Positions 6,383-12,998 of a stretch of DNA of 13,702 nucleotides are shown piece by piece. Every line of letters begins with the position of its first letter. Positions within the stretch are counted from its first letter, which is position 1. Under the pieces are notes generated by a model that had not been told where the DNA came from, did no database searches, and saw only the letters and a program-made list of their open reading frames with translations. The position numbers were made by a program, and so were the translations under genes. Source of the DNA: an uncultured Lachnospiraceae bacterium (GTDB lineage: Bacteria > Bacillota_A > Clostridia > Lachnospirales > Lachnospiraceae). The stretch lies in the NCBI GenBank assembly GCA_902780985.1, contig CACZHN010000117.1:1-13702 (forward strand). Direction: 5' to 3'.

Positions 6383-7570
6383 ATGATTTCGCAATTCTAT
6401 AAAGAAATGACCGGCAAAGAATCGGTTATCAGAAAATTCTTTGACTACAGCAGACAGCGTGCTGCCGAGCTCGGTCCGGACAGTGTATATAATTTTTCCA
6501 TCGGTAATCCTTCGGTACCTGTACCGCAGAAGTTCACCGATGCTATGACAGAGCTTCTCGAGACTGAGGATCCTGTAAAGCTTCACGGCTACAGCCCTAC
6601 ACTCGGACAGCCTACAACAAAGCAGTGCATCGCAGATTCGCTTAACAGACGTTTCGGTATGAACTATACAGCAGCTCATATCTTCCCGACATCAGGTGCT
6701 GCAGGTGCTCTCAGCCATGCCCTCAGATGTGTGGCAGGACCGAACGATACGGTTCTTACATTTGCTCCTTACTTCCCTGAGTACATTCCTTATGTAACAG
6801 GTACAGGTGCTTCACTTAAGGTTGTTCCTGCGGATACATCTTCATTCCAGATCAACTTCGAGAAGTTCGAGGAAATGATGACTCCGTCTGTAGCGGCAGT
6901 CCTTATCAATTCACCAAACAATCCTTCGGGTATCGTATATACAACAGAGACCATCAAGCGTCTCGCTGCTGTTCTTACAGCTAAGCAGGAAGAGTTCGGT
7001 CATGAGATATTCCTCATCACCGACGAGCCATACAGAGAACTTGTTTTCTCAGGTGTTGATGCACCTTTCGTATCGGCTTACTATGACAACTCAATCTGCT
7101 GCTACTCTTTCAGTAAGTCACTTTCACTTCAGGGAGAGCGTATCGGATATATGGCAGTTAATCCGAAGGCAAAGGATGCCGATTATCTCGTAGCAATGTC
7201 AGGACAGATCTCACGTTTCACAGGTCATAACTGTCCTTCATCCATCATGCAGCTTGCTATCGAGAAGGTTATCGACGATACCTGTGATCTTTCAATCTAT
7301 GAGAAAAATGCAGAGCTCCTCTACAATGCTCTTACAAAGATCGGTTACGAAGTAGTTAAGCCTATGGGTACATTTTACATGTTCCCTAAGAGCCCTATCG
7401 AAGATGCCAACGAGTTCTGTTGGAAGGGTGCTAAGGAACTCGGCCTGATCATCGTTCCGGGAGACAGCTTCGACTGTCCGGGATACTTCAGAATCTCTTA
7501 CTGTGTTCCTACAGAGATGATCGAGAAGGCAATACCGCTCTTTGAGAAGTTATACAACTTCTACAAGTAA
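6383..7570 (+). CDS. Class I/II pyridoxal-phosphate aminotransferase
   Basis: A 395-residue fold-type I PLP enzyme. Visible landmarks are the substrate-side YNFSIGNPSVPVP (36-48), the GY motif (69-70), the cofactor-contact NSPNNPSG (176-183), the PLP-nitrogen Asp214 in ITDEPYRE, the Schiff-base Lys245 in SFSKSLSLQGERIGY with the phosphate-contact Arg253, and the C-terminal FRISYC arginine that binds the substrate carboxylate. It therefore should transfer an amino group between an amino acid and a 2-oxoacid; aspartate-type specificity is plausible but cannot be fixed from motifs. It starts at ATG 6383 with AGGAGG seven bases upstream. Codon choice is rich in ACA, TCA and GCT compared with the minus-strand genes, suggesting good expression. 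It is first in a plus-strand run with malQ and plsC. Confidence 0.9.
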   Translation: MISQFYKEMTGKESVIRKFFDYSRQRAAELGPDSVYNFSIGNPSVPVPQKFTDAMTELLETEDPVKLHGYSPTLGQPTTKQCIADSLNRRFGMNYTAAHIFPTSGAAGALSHALRCVAGPNDTVLTFAPYFPEYIPYVTGTGASLKVVPADTSSFQINFEKFEEMMTPSVAAVLINSPNNPSGIVYTTETIKRLAAVLTAKQEEFGHEIFLITDEPYRELVFSGVDAPFVSAYYDNSICCYSFSKSLSLQGERIGYMAVNPKAKDADYLVAMSGQISRFTGHNCPSSIMQLAIEKVIDDTCDLSIYEKNAELLYNALTKIGYEVVKPMGTFYMFPKSPIEDANEFCWKGAKELGLIIVPGDSFDCPGYFRISYCVPTEMIEKAIPLFEKLYNFYK

Positions 7571-7575
7571 TATAT

Positions 7576-7593
7576 CCCGTCTGAGGGGACGGG
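7576..7593 (+). other. Intercistronic hairpin between aminotransferase and malQ
   Basis: CCCGTC (7576-7581) and GACGGG (7588-7593) form a six-pair stem with a TGAGGG loop, just after the aminotransferase stop. No T-run follows, so it is not a standard terminator. A role in protecting or processing the upstream mRNA is possible. Confidence 0.45.
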
Positions 7594-7621
7594 TAATACA
7601 GACGATTGTGAGGATATTTTA

Positions 7622-9154
7622 ATGGACATAACCAATCAGGTAGATCGGGGACCAAAGCGCTACGCCGGAATCCTTGTTCACCCGACATCATTTCCGGGAC
7701 CTTACGGAATAGGCGATCTCGGAAAGGGCGCATATGACTTTATCGACTTTTTGAAAAACTCGGGTATGACCGCATGGCAGGTTCTTCCGCTGGGACATAC
7801 AGGCTTCGGTGATTCACCTTACCAGCCTTTCTCCTCTTTTGCAGGTCAGCCTCTTATAATAAGCATAGATCATCTGAGAAAGTTAAACCTTCTCTATGAC
7901 AGTGATTTCAGCAACATGCCTCAGTGGAATCCTGAGGATATCAGTTACGGTGACGTAATTGCATTTAAGACCAATCTTCTTCATACGGCTTACGAAAGAT
8001 TCTGCGATGAATCCGTAGAGGACAAGTTCTCATCCGATGAGGAAATGATGGCAGACTACAAAGCATTTATTGAGAAGACCGACTGGCTTGAAGACTATTC
8101 GCTCTTCATGGCAGGCAAGGATTATCACGAAGGCGCTCCTTGGTATCTGTGGGAGGATTCACTTAAAGCTCCTACAGCCGCAGAAAGAAAAGAATGGATA
8201 GTAAAGCTTTCCCATGAAATGGGATACTACAACTTCATTCAGTATCTTTTCGACAGAGAATGGAACGAACTTAAGAAATACGCCAACGATAACGGCATTT
8301 CCATCATAGGCGATATGCCTATCTTCGTAGCATGGGACAGCGTTGATGTTTGGGTACATAAGAAGCTCTTCATGCTGGATTCAAAGGGTTATCCTACATC
8401 CGTTGCAGGTGTACCGCCTGATTATTTCTCAGCTACCGGCCAGCTGTGGGGCAATCCGCTTTACAACTGGAAGGAGCATAAGCGTACACGCTACGAGTGG
8501 TGGTTCAACAGGATCAGACACCAGCTCACTCTTACGGACTATGTAAGGATCGACCACTTCAGAGGTTTCGATCAGTTCTGGGCAGTTCCTTACGGAGATG
8601 AGACAGCTATCAACGGAAAGTGGCTCAAGGCACCGGGTGAGAATTTCTTCACATCCATGGAAGCTACCTTCGGTTATCACATGCCTATCATCGCAGAGGA
8701 TCTGGGTGAGATCGATCAGTCTGTTATCGACCTGAGAGATAAGTTCGGCTTCCCGGGCATGAAGGTTCTTCAGTTTGCATTTGAAAATCCGAACGAGAAC
8801 AACTTCCTGCCTCATAATCACATAAGAAACTGTATCTGCTACACAGGTACACATGACAACGACACTACTCTCGGATGGTACAAAAACTGCTTCGAGGCGT
8901 CCCGCGATAAGCTGAGACGTTACTTCAGTACCGATGCCAGCGACATCTGCTGGGTTATGATCAGAGCCTGCTTCGGCTCCGTGGCAAATATCGCCATCGT
9001 TCCTATGCAGGATGTTCTGGAACTCGACTCCTGGGCAAGACTCAACAAGCCGGGAATCGGAGAAGGAAACTGGTCCTGGAGATATAAGCAGGAGGCACTT
9101 ACAAGCCACCTTGAGAAGAGATTATATGAAACTGCAAAGATGTTCGGAAGGTAA
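7622..9154 (+). CDS. malQ: 4-alpha-glucanotransferase (amylomaltase, GH77)
   Basis: A 510-residue GH77 enzyme that moves alpha-1,4-glucan segments between maltodextrin chains, releasing glucose, in maltose and glycogen metabolism in the cytoplasm. The opening HPTSFPGPYGIGDLG (20-34) and QVLPLGHTGFGDSPYQPFSS (53-72) are typical. The three catalytic acids are visible: nucleophile Asp311 in RIDHFRG, acid/base Glu359 in IIAEDLG, and the stabilising Asp412 in GTHDND. The loop motif PDYFSATGQLWGNPLY (266-281) is also intact. Length is normal for short bacterial MalQ. Translation starts at ATG 7622 behind a GTGAGGA site. It lies 51 bp after the aminotransferase and ends five bases before plsC, so the three probably share a transcript. 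Confidence 0.96.
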   Translation: MDITNQVDRGPKRYAGILVHPTSFPGPYGIGDLGKGAYDFIDFLKNSGMTAWQVLPLGHTGFGDSPYQPFSSFAGQPLIISIDHLRKLNLLYDSDFSNMPQWNPEDISYGDVIAFKTNLLHTAYERFCDESVEDKFSSDEEMMADYKAFIEKTDWLEDYSLFMAGKDYHEGAPWYLWEDSLKAPTAAERKEWIVKLSHEMGYYNFIQYLFDREWNELKKYANDNGISIIGDMPIFVAWDSVDVWVHKKLFMLDSKGYPTSVAGVPPDYFSATGQLWGNPLYNWKEHKRTRYEWWFNRIRHQLTLTDYVRIDHFRGFDQFWAVPYGDETAINGKWLKAPGENFFTSMEATFGYHMPIIAEDLGEIDQSVIDLRDKFGFPGMKVLQFAFENPNENNFLPHNHIRNCICYTGTHDNDTTLGWYKNCFEASRDKLRRYFSTDASDICWVMIRACFGSVANIAIVPMQDVLELDSWARLNKPGIGEGNWSWRYKQEALTSHLEKRLYETAKMFGR

Positions 9155-9159
9155 AAAAT

Positions 9160-9888
9160 ATGATAAGATTTTTTATAGCTATCCTATACACTATACTTTC
9201 GGTGCTCTTCTCTCTTCCGGCCCATCTGGCATTTAAGGCTCAGATAAAGAAGGATAACATCACCGGATGGAAGAAAGCATGGAAATACGTAAGACGCTTC
9301 TTTAAGACTCTTATATTTATCAGCGGTACAAAGATTGAAGTTCGCGGCATGGAAAACCTGCCGAAGGATCAGCCGGTATTCTATGTAGGAAATCACAGAA
9401 GCTACTTCGACATCATCATCCTTCAGACCCTTACACCGGGTCCTGTGGGATTTGTAGCAAAGAAGGAATTCAAGAAGTTCCCTCTCCTGCCTCTCTATAT
9501 GGAGGATATCGGATGTCTCTTCCTTGACAGAGACAATCCTCGTGAGGGACTTAAGACTATTTCCGATGCTACGGAGTATATGAAGAAAGGTCTCAGTATA
9601 AGCCTGTTCCCTGAAGGAACCAGAAATCACGGAACGGAACTGCTTCCTTTCAAGTCCGGCGGTTACAGGATTGCCGAAAAATCCCAGAGTCCGCTGGTCG
9701 TAACAGCCATGTCCGGTCTTGATGGCATACTTGAAAACAACAAACCGTTTGGCATTAAGAAAAAACATGTTATAATAGAGTTCGGTTCGCCTGTATATCC
9801 TCATCAGATGGATAAGAACGAGAGGAAAGAGTTCTACGAACACATTCCGGATCAGATCACCGAAATGATGAGCAAGCACGAACTTTAA
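9160..9888 (+). CDS. plsC: PlsC-family 1-acyl-sn-glycerol-3-phosphate acyltransferase
   Basis: A 242-residue membrane-associated acyltransferase expected to acylate lysophosphatidic acid to phosphatidic acid. An N-terminal hydrophobic segment (about 3-25) anchors it. The catalytic HxxxxD motif is NHRSYFD (His79, Asp84); the following family blocks are visible as FVAKKEFKKFPLLP (98-111), FLDRDN (121-126) and the substrate-binding FPEGTR (150-155). A downstream proline block is recognisable around QSPLVVTAM. The ATG at 9160 lies five bases after the malQ stop, and its GGAAGG site is inside the end of malQ, so translation is probably coupled. The exact acyl acceptor cannot be proven from sequence, and related lysophospholipid acyltransferases share these motifs. 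Confidence 0.92.
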   Translation: MIRFFIAILYTILSVLFSLPAHLAFKAQIKKDNITGWKKAWKYVRRFFKTLIFISGTKIEVRGMENLPKDQPVFYVGNHRSYFDIIILQTLTPGPVGFVAKKEFKKFPLLPLYMEDIGCLFLDRDNPREGLKTISDATEYMKKGLSISLFPEGTRNHGTELLPFKSGGYRIAEKSQSPLVVTAMSGLDGILENNKPFGIKKKHVIIEFGSPVYPHQMDKNERKEFYEHIPDQITEMMSKHEL

Positions 9889-9901
9889 GACTTAGGTCTT
9901 A
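9887..9901 (+). other. Small hairpin at the plsC stop
   Basis: The sequence can form a five-pair stem (AAGAC and GTCTT) around a TTAG loop, extendable by one T-A pair. It is followed by CCCC rather than a T-run, so termination is unlikely. It may be a chance fold. Confidence 0.25.
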
Positions 9902-9932
9902 CCCCAAGAAATAAACAGAATGGAGAATAAAA

Positions 9933-10505
9933 ATGGGGTGGAGTATTTTCGCCATTATAATGGTAGTTATTGTCGGTCTTTTTATTGCCCTTTATATCTT
10001 CGGCAATAAGATGCAGAAACAGCAGCTCGCTCAGAGAGAACAGCTGCAGGCCGCAGCACAGCCGGCTAACCTTTTTATCATCGATAAGAAGATCATGCCT
10101 ATGAAGGATGCAAAGCTTCCTAAGGCTGTTATGGATCAGGCTCCTAAGAGATATCAGAAGGCCAAGATCCCTGTAGTAAAGGCTAAGGTAGGTCCTCAGG
10201 TTATGACTCTTATCTGCGACGAAGGAATCTTCGATGATGTTCCGAAGCACGGCGAAGTTAAGGCTATGCTGAGCGGTATCTATATCATCAGCGTAAGAGC
10301 CGTACATAAGCAGACAAGAAAAGCAACAGAGGAAGAAGCAAGCACACGTAAGAAGACATTCCGTGAGAAGATGCTCGGAAAGCAGGCTGATTATCAGAAG
10401 CAGCTTGATCAGGAGCTTGCAAACAGAAAAGCAAAAGAAGAAGAAAAGAAAAACAGAGCTGAAGAGAAGAAGAAACGTGAAAGAGCAAAGAAAATCGTGG
10501 ACTAG
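9933..10505 (+). CDS. Uncharacterised single-pass membrane protein with basic C-terminal tail
   Basis: A 190-residue protein of unknown function. One membrane helix lies at about residues 4-24 with no cleavage or lipobox signal, followed by a Gln-rich linker (27-44). A compact middle region (about 45-120) includes LFIIDKKIMPMKDAKLP, PVVKAKVGPQVMTLICDEGIF and a VKAMLSGIYI segment. I associate this pattern with an uncharacterised Lachnospiraceae family, from memory and not from a search. The C-terminal third (about 123-190) is highly charged, rich in Lys, Arg and Glu, and probably a helix or coiled coil that could contact nucleic acid or acidic lipid. The start is supported by GGAG about eight bases before ATG 9933. 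It lies 44 bp after plsC and directly before the CPBP gene. Compositional bias makes any homology search on the tail unreliable. Confidence 0.75.
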   Translation: MGWSIFAIIMVVIVGLFIALYIFGNKMQKQQLAQREQLQAAAQPANLFIIDKKIMPMKDAKLPKAVMDQAPKRYQKAKIPVVKAKVGPQVMTLICDEGIFDDVPKHGEVKAMLSGIYIISVRAVHKQTRKATEEEASTRKKTFREKMLGKQADYQKQLDQELANRKAKEEEKKNRAEEKKKRERAKKIVD

Positions 10506-11199
10506 TTTAATAATCGCTATTCTGCCACCACTGTCAAGTATCCCTATGACAGTGGTGGCTTATTTTGCAGCCTTTATGGGCAGCTATATGTTACTCGGAG
10601 CAAATGAGGATCTGGAGACGGATAAGATGGGTGTACACGCTCCTCTTTTCCTTCTGATCAGAAACGTCCTTATGTTGATCGCATTTTCCTATTGGTATTA
10701 CATGCAGTTCCTGAGACGTAAGGATCCCGATATCTTCGAAAGCATAAAGGACAGCATCAAAGCTGTCAAAAAGCCCGTATTCATCATTGCCATCATGGCA
10801 GGCGCCTATGTTATGCAGTTTATCATAACTCATATCCTCCGCCTTCTTACAGGTCTCTGGCCTGATTTTATGGCAAGCTACAACATGAATGCCGGCTCCC
10901 TCATCAACGGAGAGGTTTCAATACTGACTTTATTATGTGTGGGTCTCGTGGCTCCCGCAGCCGAGGAGATCCTGTTCCGCGGCCTGACACAAAAATATGC
11001 CGAAAGAGCAATCGGTGCTCTCCCGGCAATTGTTTTTCAGGCTGTACTTTTCGGAATCTATCATATGGATATCGTACAGGGATTATGTGCGCTTATCTTC
11101 GGACTTGTCTTCGGATATGTGGCACACAAGTCCAAAGCCCTGTTCCCGTGTATCCTGCTTCATGCCTTATTCAACATATCGGCATATCTGATCCCGTAA
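10477..11199 (+). CDS. CPBP-family intramembrane metalloprotease (CAAX protease-like)
   Basis: A membrane protein of about 240 residues in the CPBP/Abi family. The catalytic core is clear: APAAEEILFRG with Glu163, Glu164 and Arg168, a following His196 in GIYHMD, and His229 with Asn233 in LLHALFN. Six or so hydrophobic helices are expected, around 10-40, 55-75, 100-122, 148-160, 183-194 and 205-235. Family members act as prenyl-protein proteases or in bacteriocin maturation or immunity, but the role here is unknown. The start is uncertain. I chose a GTG at 10477 with a weak purine-rich site, overlapping the previous gene by 29 bp, because the sequence WTSLIIAILPPLSS before the first ATG (10546) looks like part of the first helix. 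That ATG lies inside a hairpin and has no ribosome binding site. Confidence 0.8.
   Translation: MKEQRKSWTSLIIAILPPLSSIPMTVVAYFAAFMGSYMLLGANEDLETDKMGVHAPLFLLIRNVLMLIAFSYWYYMQFLRRKDPDIFESIKDSIKAVKKPVFIIAIMAGAYVMQFIITHILRLLTGLWPDFMASYNMNAGSLINGEVSILTLLCVGLVAPAAEEILFRGLTQKYAERAIGALPAIVFQAVLFGIYHMDIVQGLCALIFGLVFGYVAHKSKALFPCILLHALFNISAYLIP
10524..10566 (+). terminator. Terminator-like hairpin after the membrane-anchored gene, overlapping the CPBP gene start
   Basis: GCCACCACTGTC (10524-10535) and GACAGTGGTGGC (10548-10559) pair perfectly over 12 bp with a 12-base loop, followed by TTATTTT. It begins 18 bases after the stop codon at 10505, the expected place for an intrinsic terminator of that gene. 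It also lies within the likely N-terminal coding part of the CPBP gene, so it may act as an attenuator or partial terminator. Confidence 0.65.
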
Positions 11200-11211
11200 T
11201 TAATTCAATAA

Positions 11212-12270
11212 TTATCTTTCGTAGGCCATTTCTATGAGTGAATTAACATATTCCTCCATAGGGTGGCCTGCTGCTTTAAGGAGCATCGGATACATACTTA
11301 TAGCTGTATGTCCCGGTATGGTATTGATCTCGTTAAATACAACTCTGTTTGTTCCGTTCTCAAGGAAAAAGTCAACTCTCGAAAATCCGAAGCAGTCACA
11401 GGCTCTGTAGATAGCCACTGCCACGTCTTTAATTTCCTTTTTCTTATCTTCCGGCATATCCGGATTAACTATAGTCTTGGACTCCTCGTTGTTGTACTTT
11501 GCATCGAAGTCATAAAACTCCGCAGCCGCAACGATCTCACCCAGTTCCATGGCTACCGCATTATCACCGTATCCGTAAACCGCACACTCGATCTCTCTTC
11601 CGGAGATAGCTTCCTCAACAAGGATCTTTGAATCATTCTCTGCAGCAAGCTTAAGACCTGCGATAAGCTCTTCTCTGTTATGAGCCTTTGTGATACCTAC
11701 GGATGAACCCGCATTTGAAGGCTTTATGAAAAGAGGATAATCACGGAAAGCTTCGACTCTTGCCACTACGCTGTCCATATCCTTCAGTTCGTAATCTCTT
11801 ACAGGCTCGTAAGCTGCCTGAGCAACTCCTACGGAATCCGCAATAACCTTTGTAAAGAATTTATCCATTGTGATGGCTGAAGACAAATGTCCGCATCCTG
11901 CAAAAGGAACATGAGCCAGCTTCAGAAGTCCCTGAACTGTTCCGTCCTCTCCGTAAAGTCCGTGAAGTACAGGGAATACCACGTCGATGGTGATCTCCTT
12001 ATATGTCTCTCCGTCCTTAACAAGCATTCTTCTGTCGGATGTAGGAGCGATGATGGCTTCCTTACCGGAATTACGCCATGCGCCGCTGCGTATATCCTCA
12101 ACGCTGTCTACCAGAAGCCATTTACCTTCCTTGGTTATACCCAGAAGATAAACCTCATACTTATCCTTATCCACCGCCTCGGCAACCGTAGCCCCGGAAA
12201 TGCATGAAACGTCATGCTCACTGGACTGGCCTCCGAACAATACTACTACTTTTTTCTTCAAGTCTGACAT
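11212..12270 (-). CDS. ddl: D-alanine--D-alanine ligase
   Basis: A 352-residue ATP-grasp enzyme that joins two D-alanines for the peptidoglycan stem peptide. Motifs seen are the N-terminal GGQSSEHDVSCISG (13-26, catalytic Glu18), FPVLHGLYGEDGTVQG (99-114), the ATP-binding IKPSNAGSSVGI (182-193), VEEAISGREIECAVYG (218-233), and the metal and product site RVDFFLENG through VFNEINTIPGHT (Glu314, Asn316). The omega-loop reads EFYDFDAKYN; Tyr259 after Lys258 matches D-Ala-D-Ala rather than D-Ala-D-lactate specificity, so no vancomycin-type change is indicated. Its AGGAGG site, 12 bases before the ATG, lies directly at the comF stop codon. It is last in the recD2-comF-ddl run and converges with the CPBP gene, with only 12 bp between stop codons and no hairpin terminator visible there. 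Confidence 0.96.
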   Translation of the reverse strand: MSDLKKKVVVLFGGQSSEHDVSCISGATVAEAVDKDKYEVYLLGITKEGKWLLVDSVEDIRSGAWRNSGKEAIIAPTSDRRMLVKDGETYKEITIDVVFPVLHGLYGEDGTVQGLLKLAHVPFAGCGHLSSAITMDKFFTKVIADSVGVAQAAYEPVRDYELKDMDSVVARVEAFRDYPLFIKPSNAGSSVGITKAHNREELIAGLKLAAENDSKILVEEAISGREIECAVYGYGDNAVAMELGEIVAAAEFYDFDAKYNNEESKTIVNPDMPEDKKKEIKDVAVAIYRACDCFGFSRVDFFLENGTNRVVFNEINTIPGHTAISMYPMLLKAAGHPMEEYVNSLIEMAYER

Positions 12271-12287
12271 TGTGCCTGATTTCCTCC

Positions 12288-12998
12288 TTAAATTCCCTTT
12301 CCCGCAGCAACCGAAGTGTAGTAAACTCTCTTCACTCCGCCCTGCATAGCAGTCCTGCTGCAGGCTTCTATCGTAGCTCCCGTGGTATATATATCATCCA
12401 CGAGAAGTATACTTTCAGGTATGTTATCCGAACGGCCCGTCTTAAGAGCCTTCATCAGATTCCTTGCCCTTTCCTGCCGAAGCAGTTTCTTCTGGGGATC
12501 TGTATCCACCGATCTGGTAAGAAGAGTCTTATCCACCGGAATCCCCACATATCGGCTCAGCACATCGGCTATGAGCTCAGCCTGATTATATCCCCTTTCC
12601 CTTCTTCTCTTCGAAGAAACGGGAACCGGAACCAACGCGTCTATTCCCAGTCTTCCGAATCTTTCTTTGAAATGCAGCGCCAGCTCGCGTCCGTAGAACT
12701 CGGCATATTCCTGCCGTCCGTCATACTTCATTCTTGCCAGCGACTCTCTTACGGGAGACACATAGTTCAGCAGCGGAAAGCCGCAGATATAGCTTCTTTC
12801 CTCTTTACCGCAGTCAAAGCAGTATTCCTGTTCGCTGCTCATAAGCCCCTTCCCGCATTTCATACAGCGGGGCTCCTCTATATACTGCAGAAGCTTCCTG
12901 CATTCACTGCATATCCCGTCTTTCGGAGAAGACAGCACCTCATCACATACAGCGCATCTTCCCGGGAAGAAGAGATCGGCCGCAAAGCCTTTAAGCAT
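12288..12998 (-). CDS. comF: ComF-family phosphoribosyltransferase-like protein
   Basis: A 236-residue protein related to ComF, a cytoplasmic factor needed for DNA uptake in competent bacteria. The N-terminal region has four Cys pairs, CAVC (15-18), CSEC (30-33), CMKC (45-48) and CFDC (60-63), forming a probable zinc-binding module. The C-terminal phosphoribosyltransferase-like domain has the VPVPVSSKRRRERGYNQAE segment (123-141) and the PRPP-binding loop LLVDDIYTTGATI (198-210). Its ATG overlaps the recD2 stop (shared ATGCTTAA, 8 bp), and a GGAGGG site lies five bases upstream within recD2. Coupling of comF to a helicase gene fits a DNA uptake or repair role, though many non-competent Firmicutes keep comF. 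Confidence 0.93.
   Translation of the reverse strand: MLKGFAADLFFPGRCAVCDEVLSSPKDGICSECRKLLQYIEEPRCMKCGKGLMSSEQEYCFDCGKEERSYICGFPLLNYVSPVRESLARMKYDGRQEYAEFYGRELALHFKERFGRLGIDALVPVPVSSKRRRERGYNQAELIADVLSRYVGIPVDKTLLTRSVDTDPQKKLLRQERARNLMKALKTGRSDNIPESILLVDDIYTTGATIEACSRTAMQGGVKRVYYTSVAAGKGI

Noticed and set aside
8429..9109. A 226-codon open frame on the minus strand within malQ
   Set aside because: It lies entirely antisense to malQ, whose catalytic motifs span the same region, and its translation shows no recognisable domain. It is a by-product of malQ codon bias.
9184..9879. A 231-codon minus-strand open frame opposite plsC
   Set aside because: It mirrors the plsC gene, which has all family motifs, and no ribosome binding site or domain supports the antisense frame.
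10363..10476. Longer N-terminus for the CPBP protein beginning at a GTG at 10363
   Set aside because: The extra residues are an out-of-frame reading of the Lys/Arg-rich tail of the upstream gene and do not look like a CPBP N-terminus.
11212..12270. Ddl as a possible D-lactate or vancomycin-resistance-type ligase
   Set aside because: The omega-loop keeps Lys258-Tyr259, the D-Ala-D-Ala pattern, and no van genes lie nearby.
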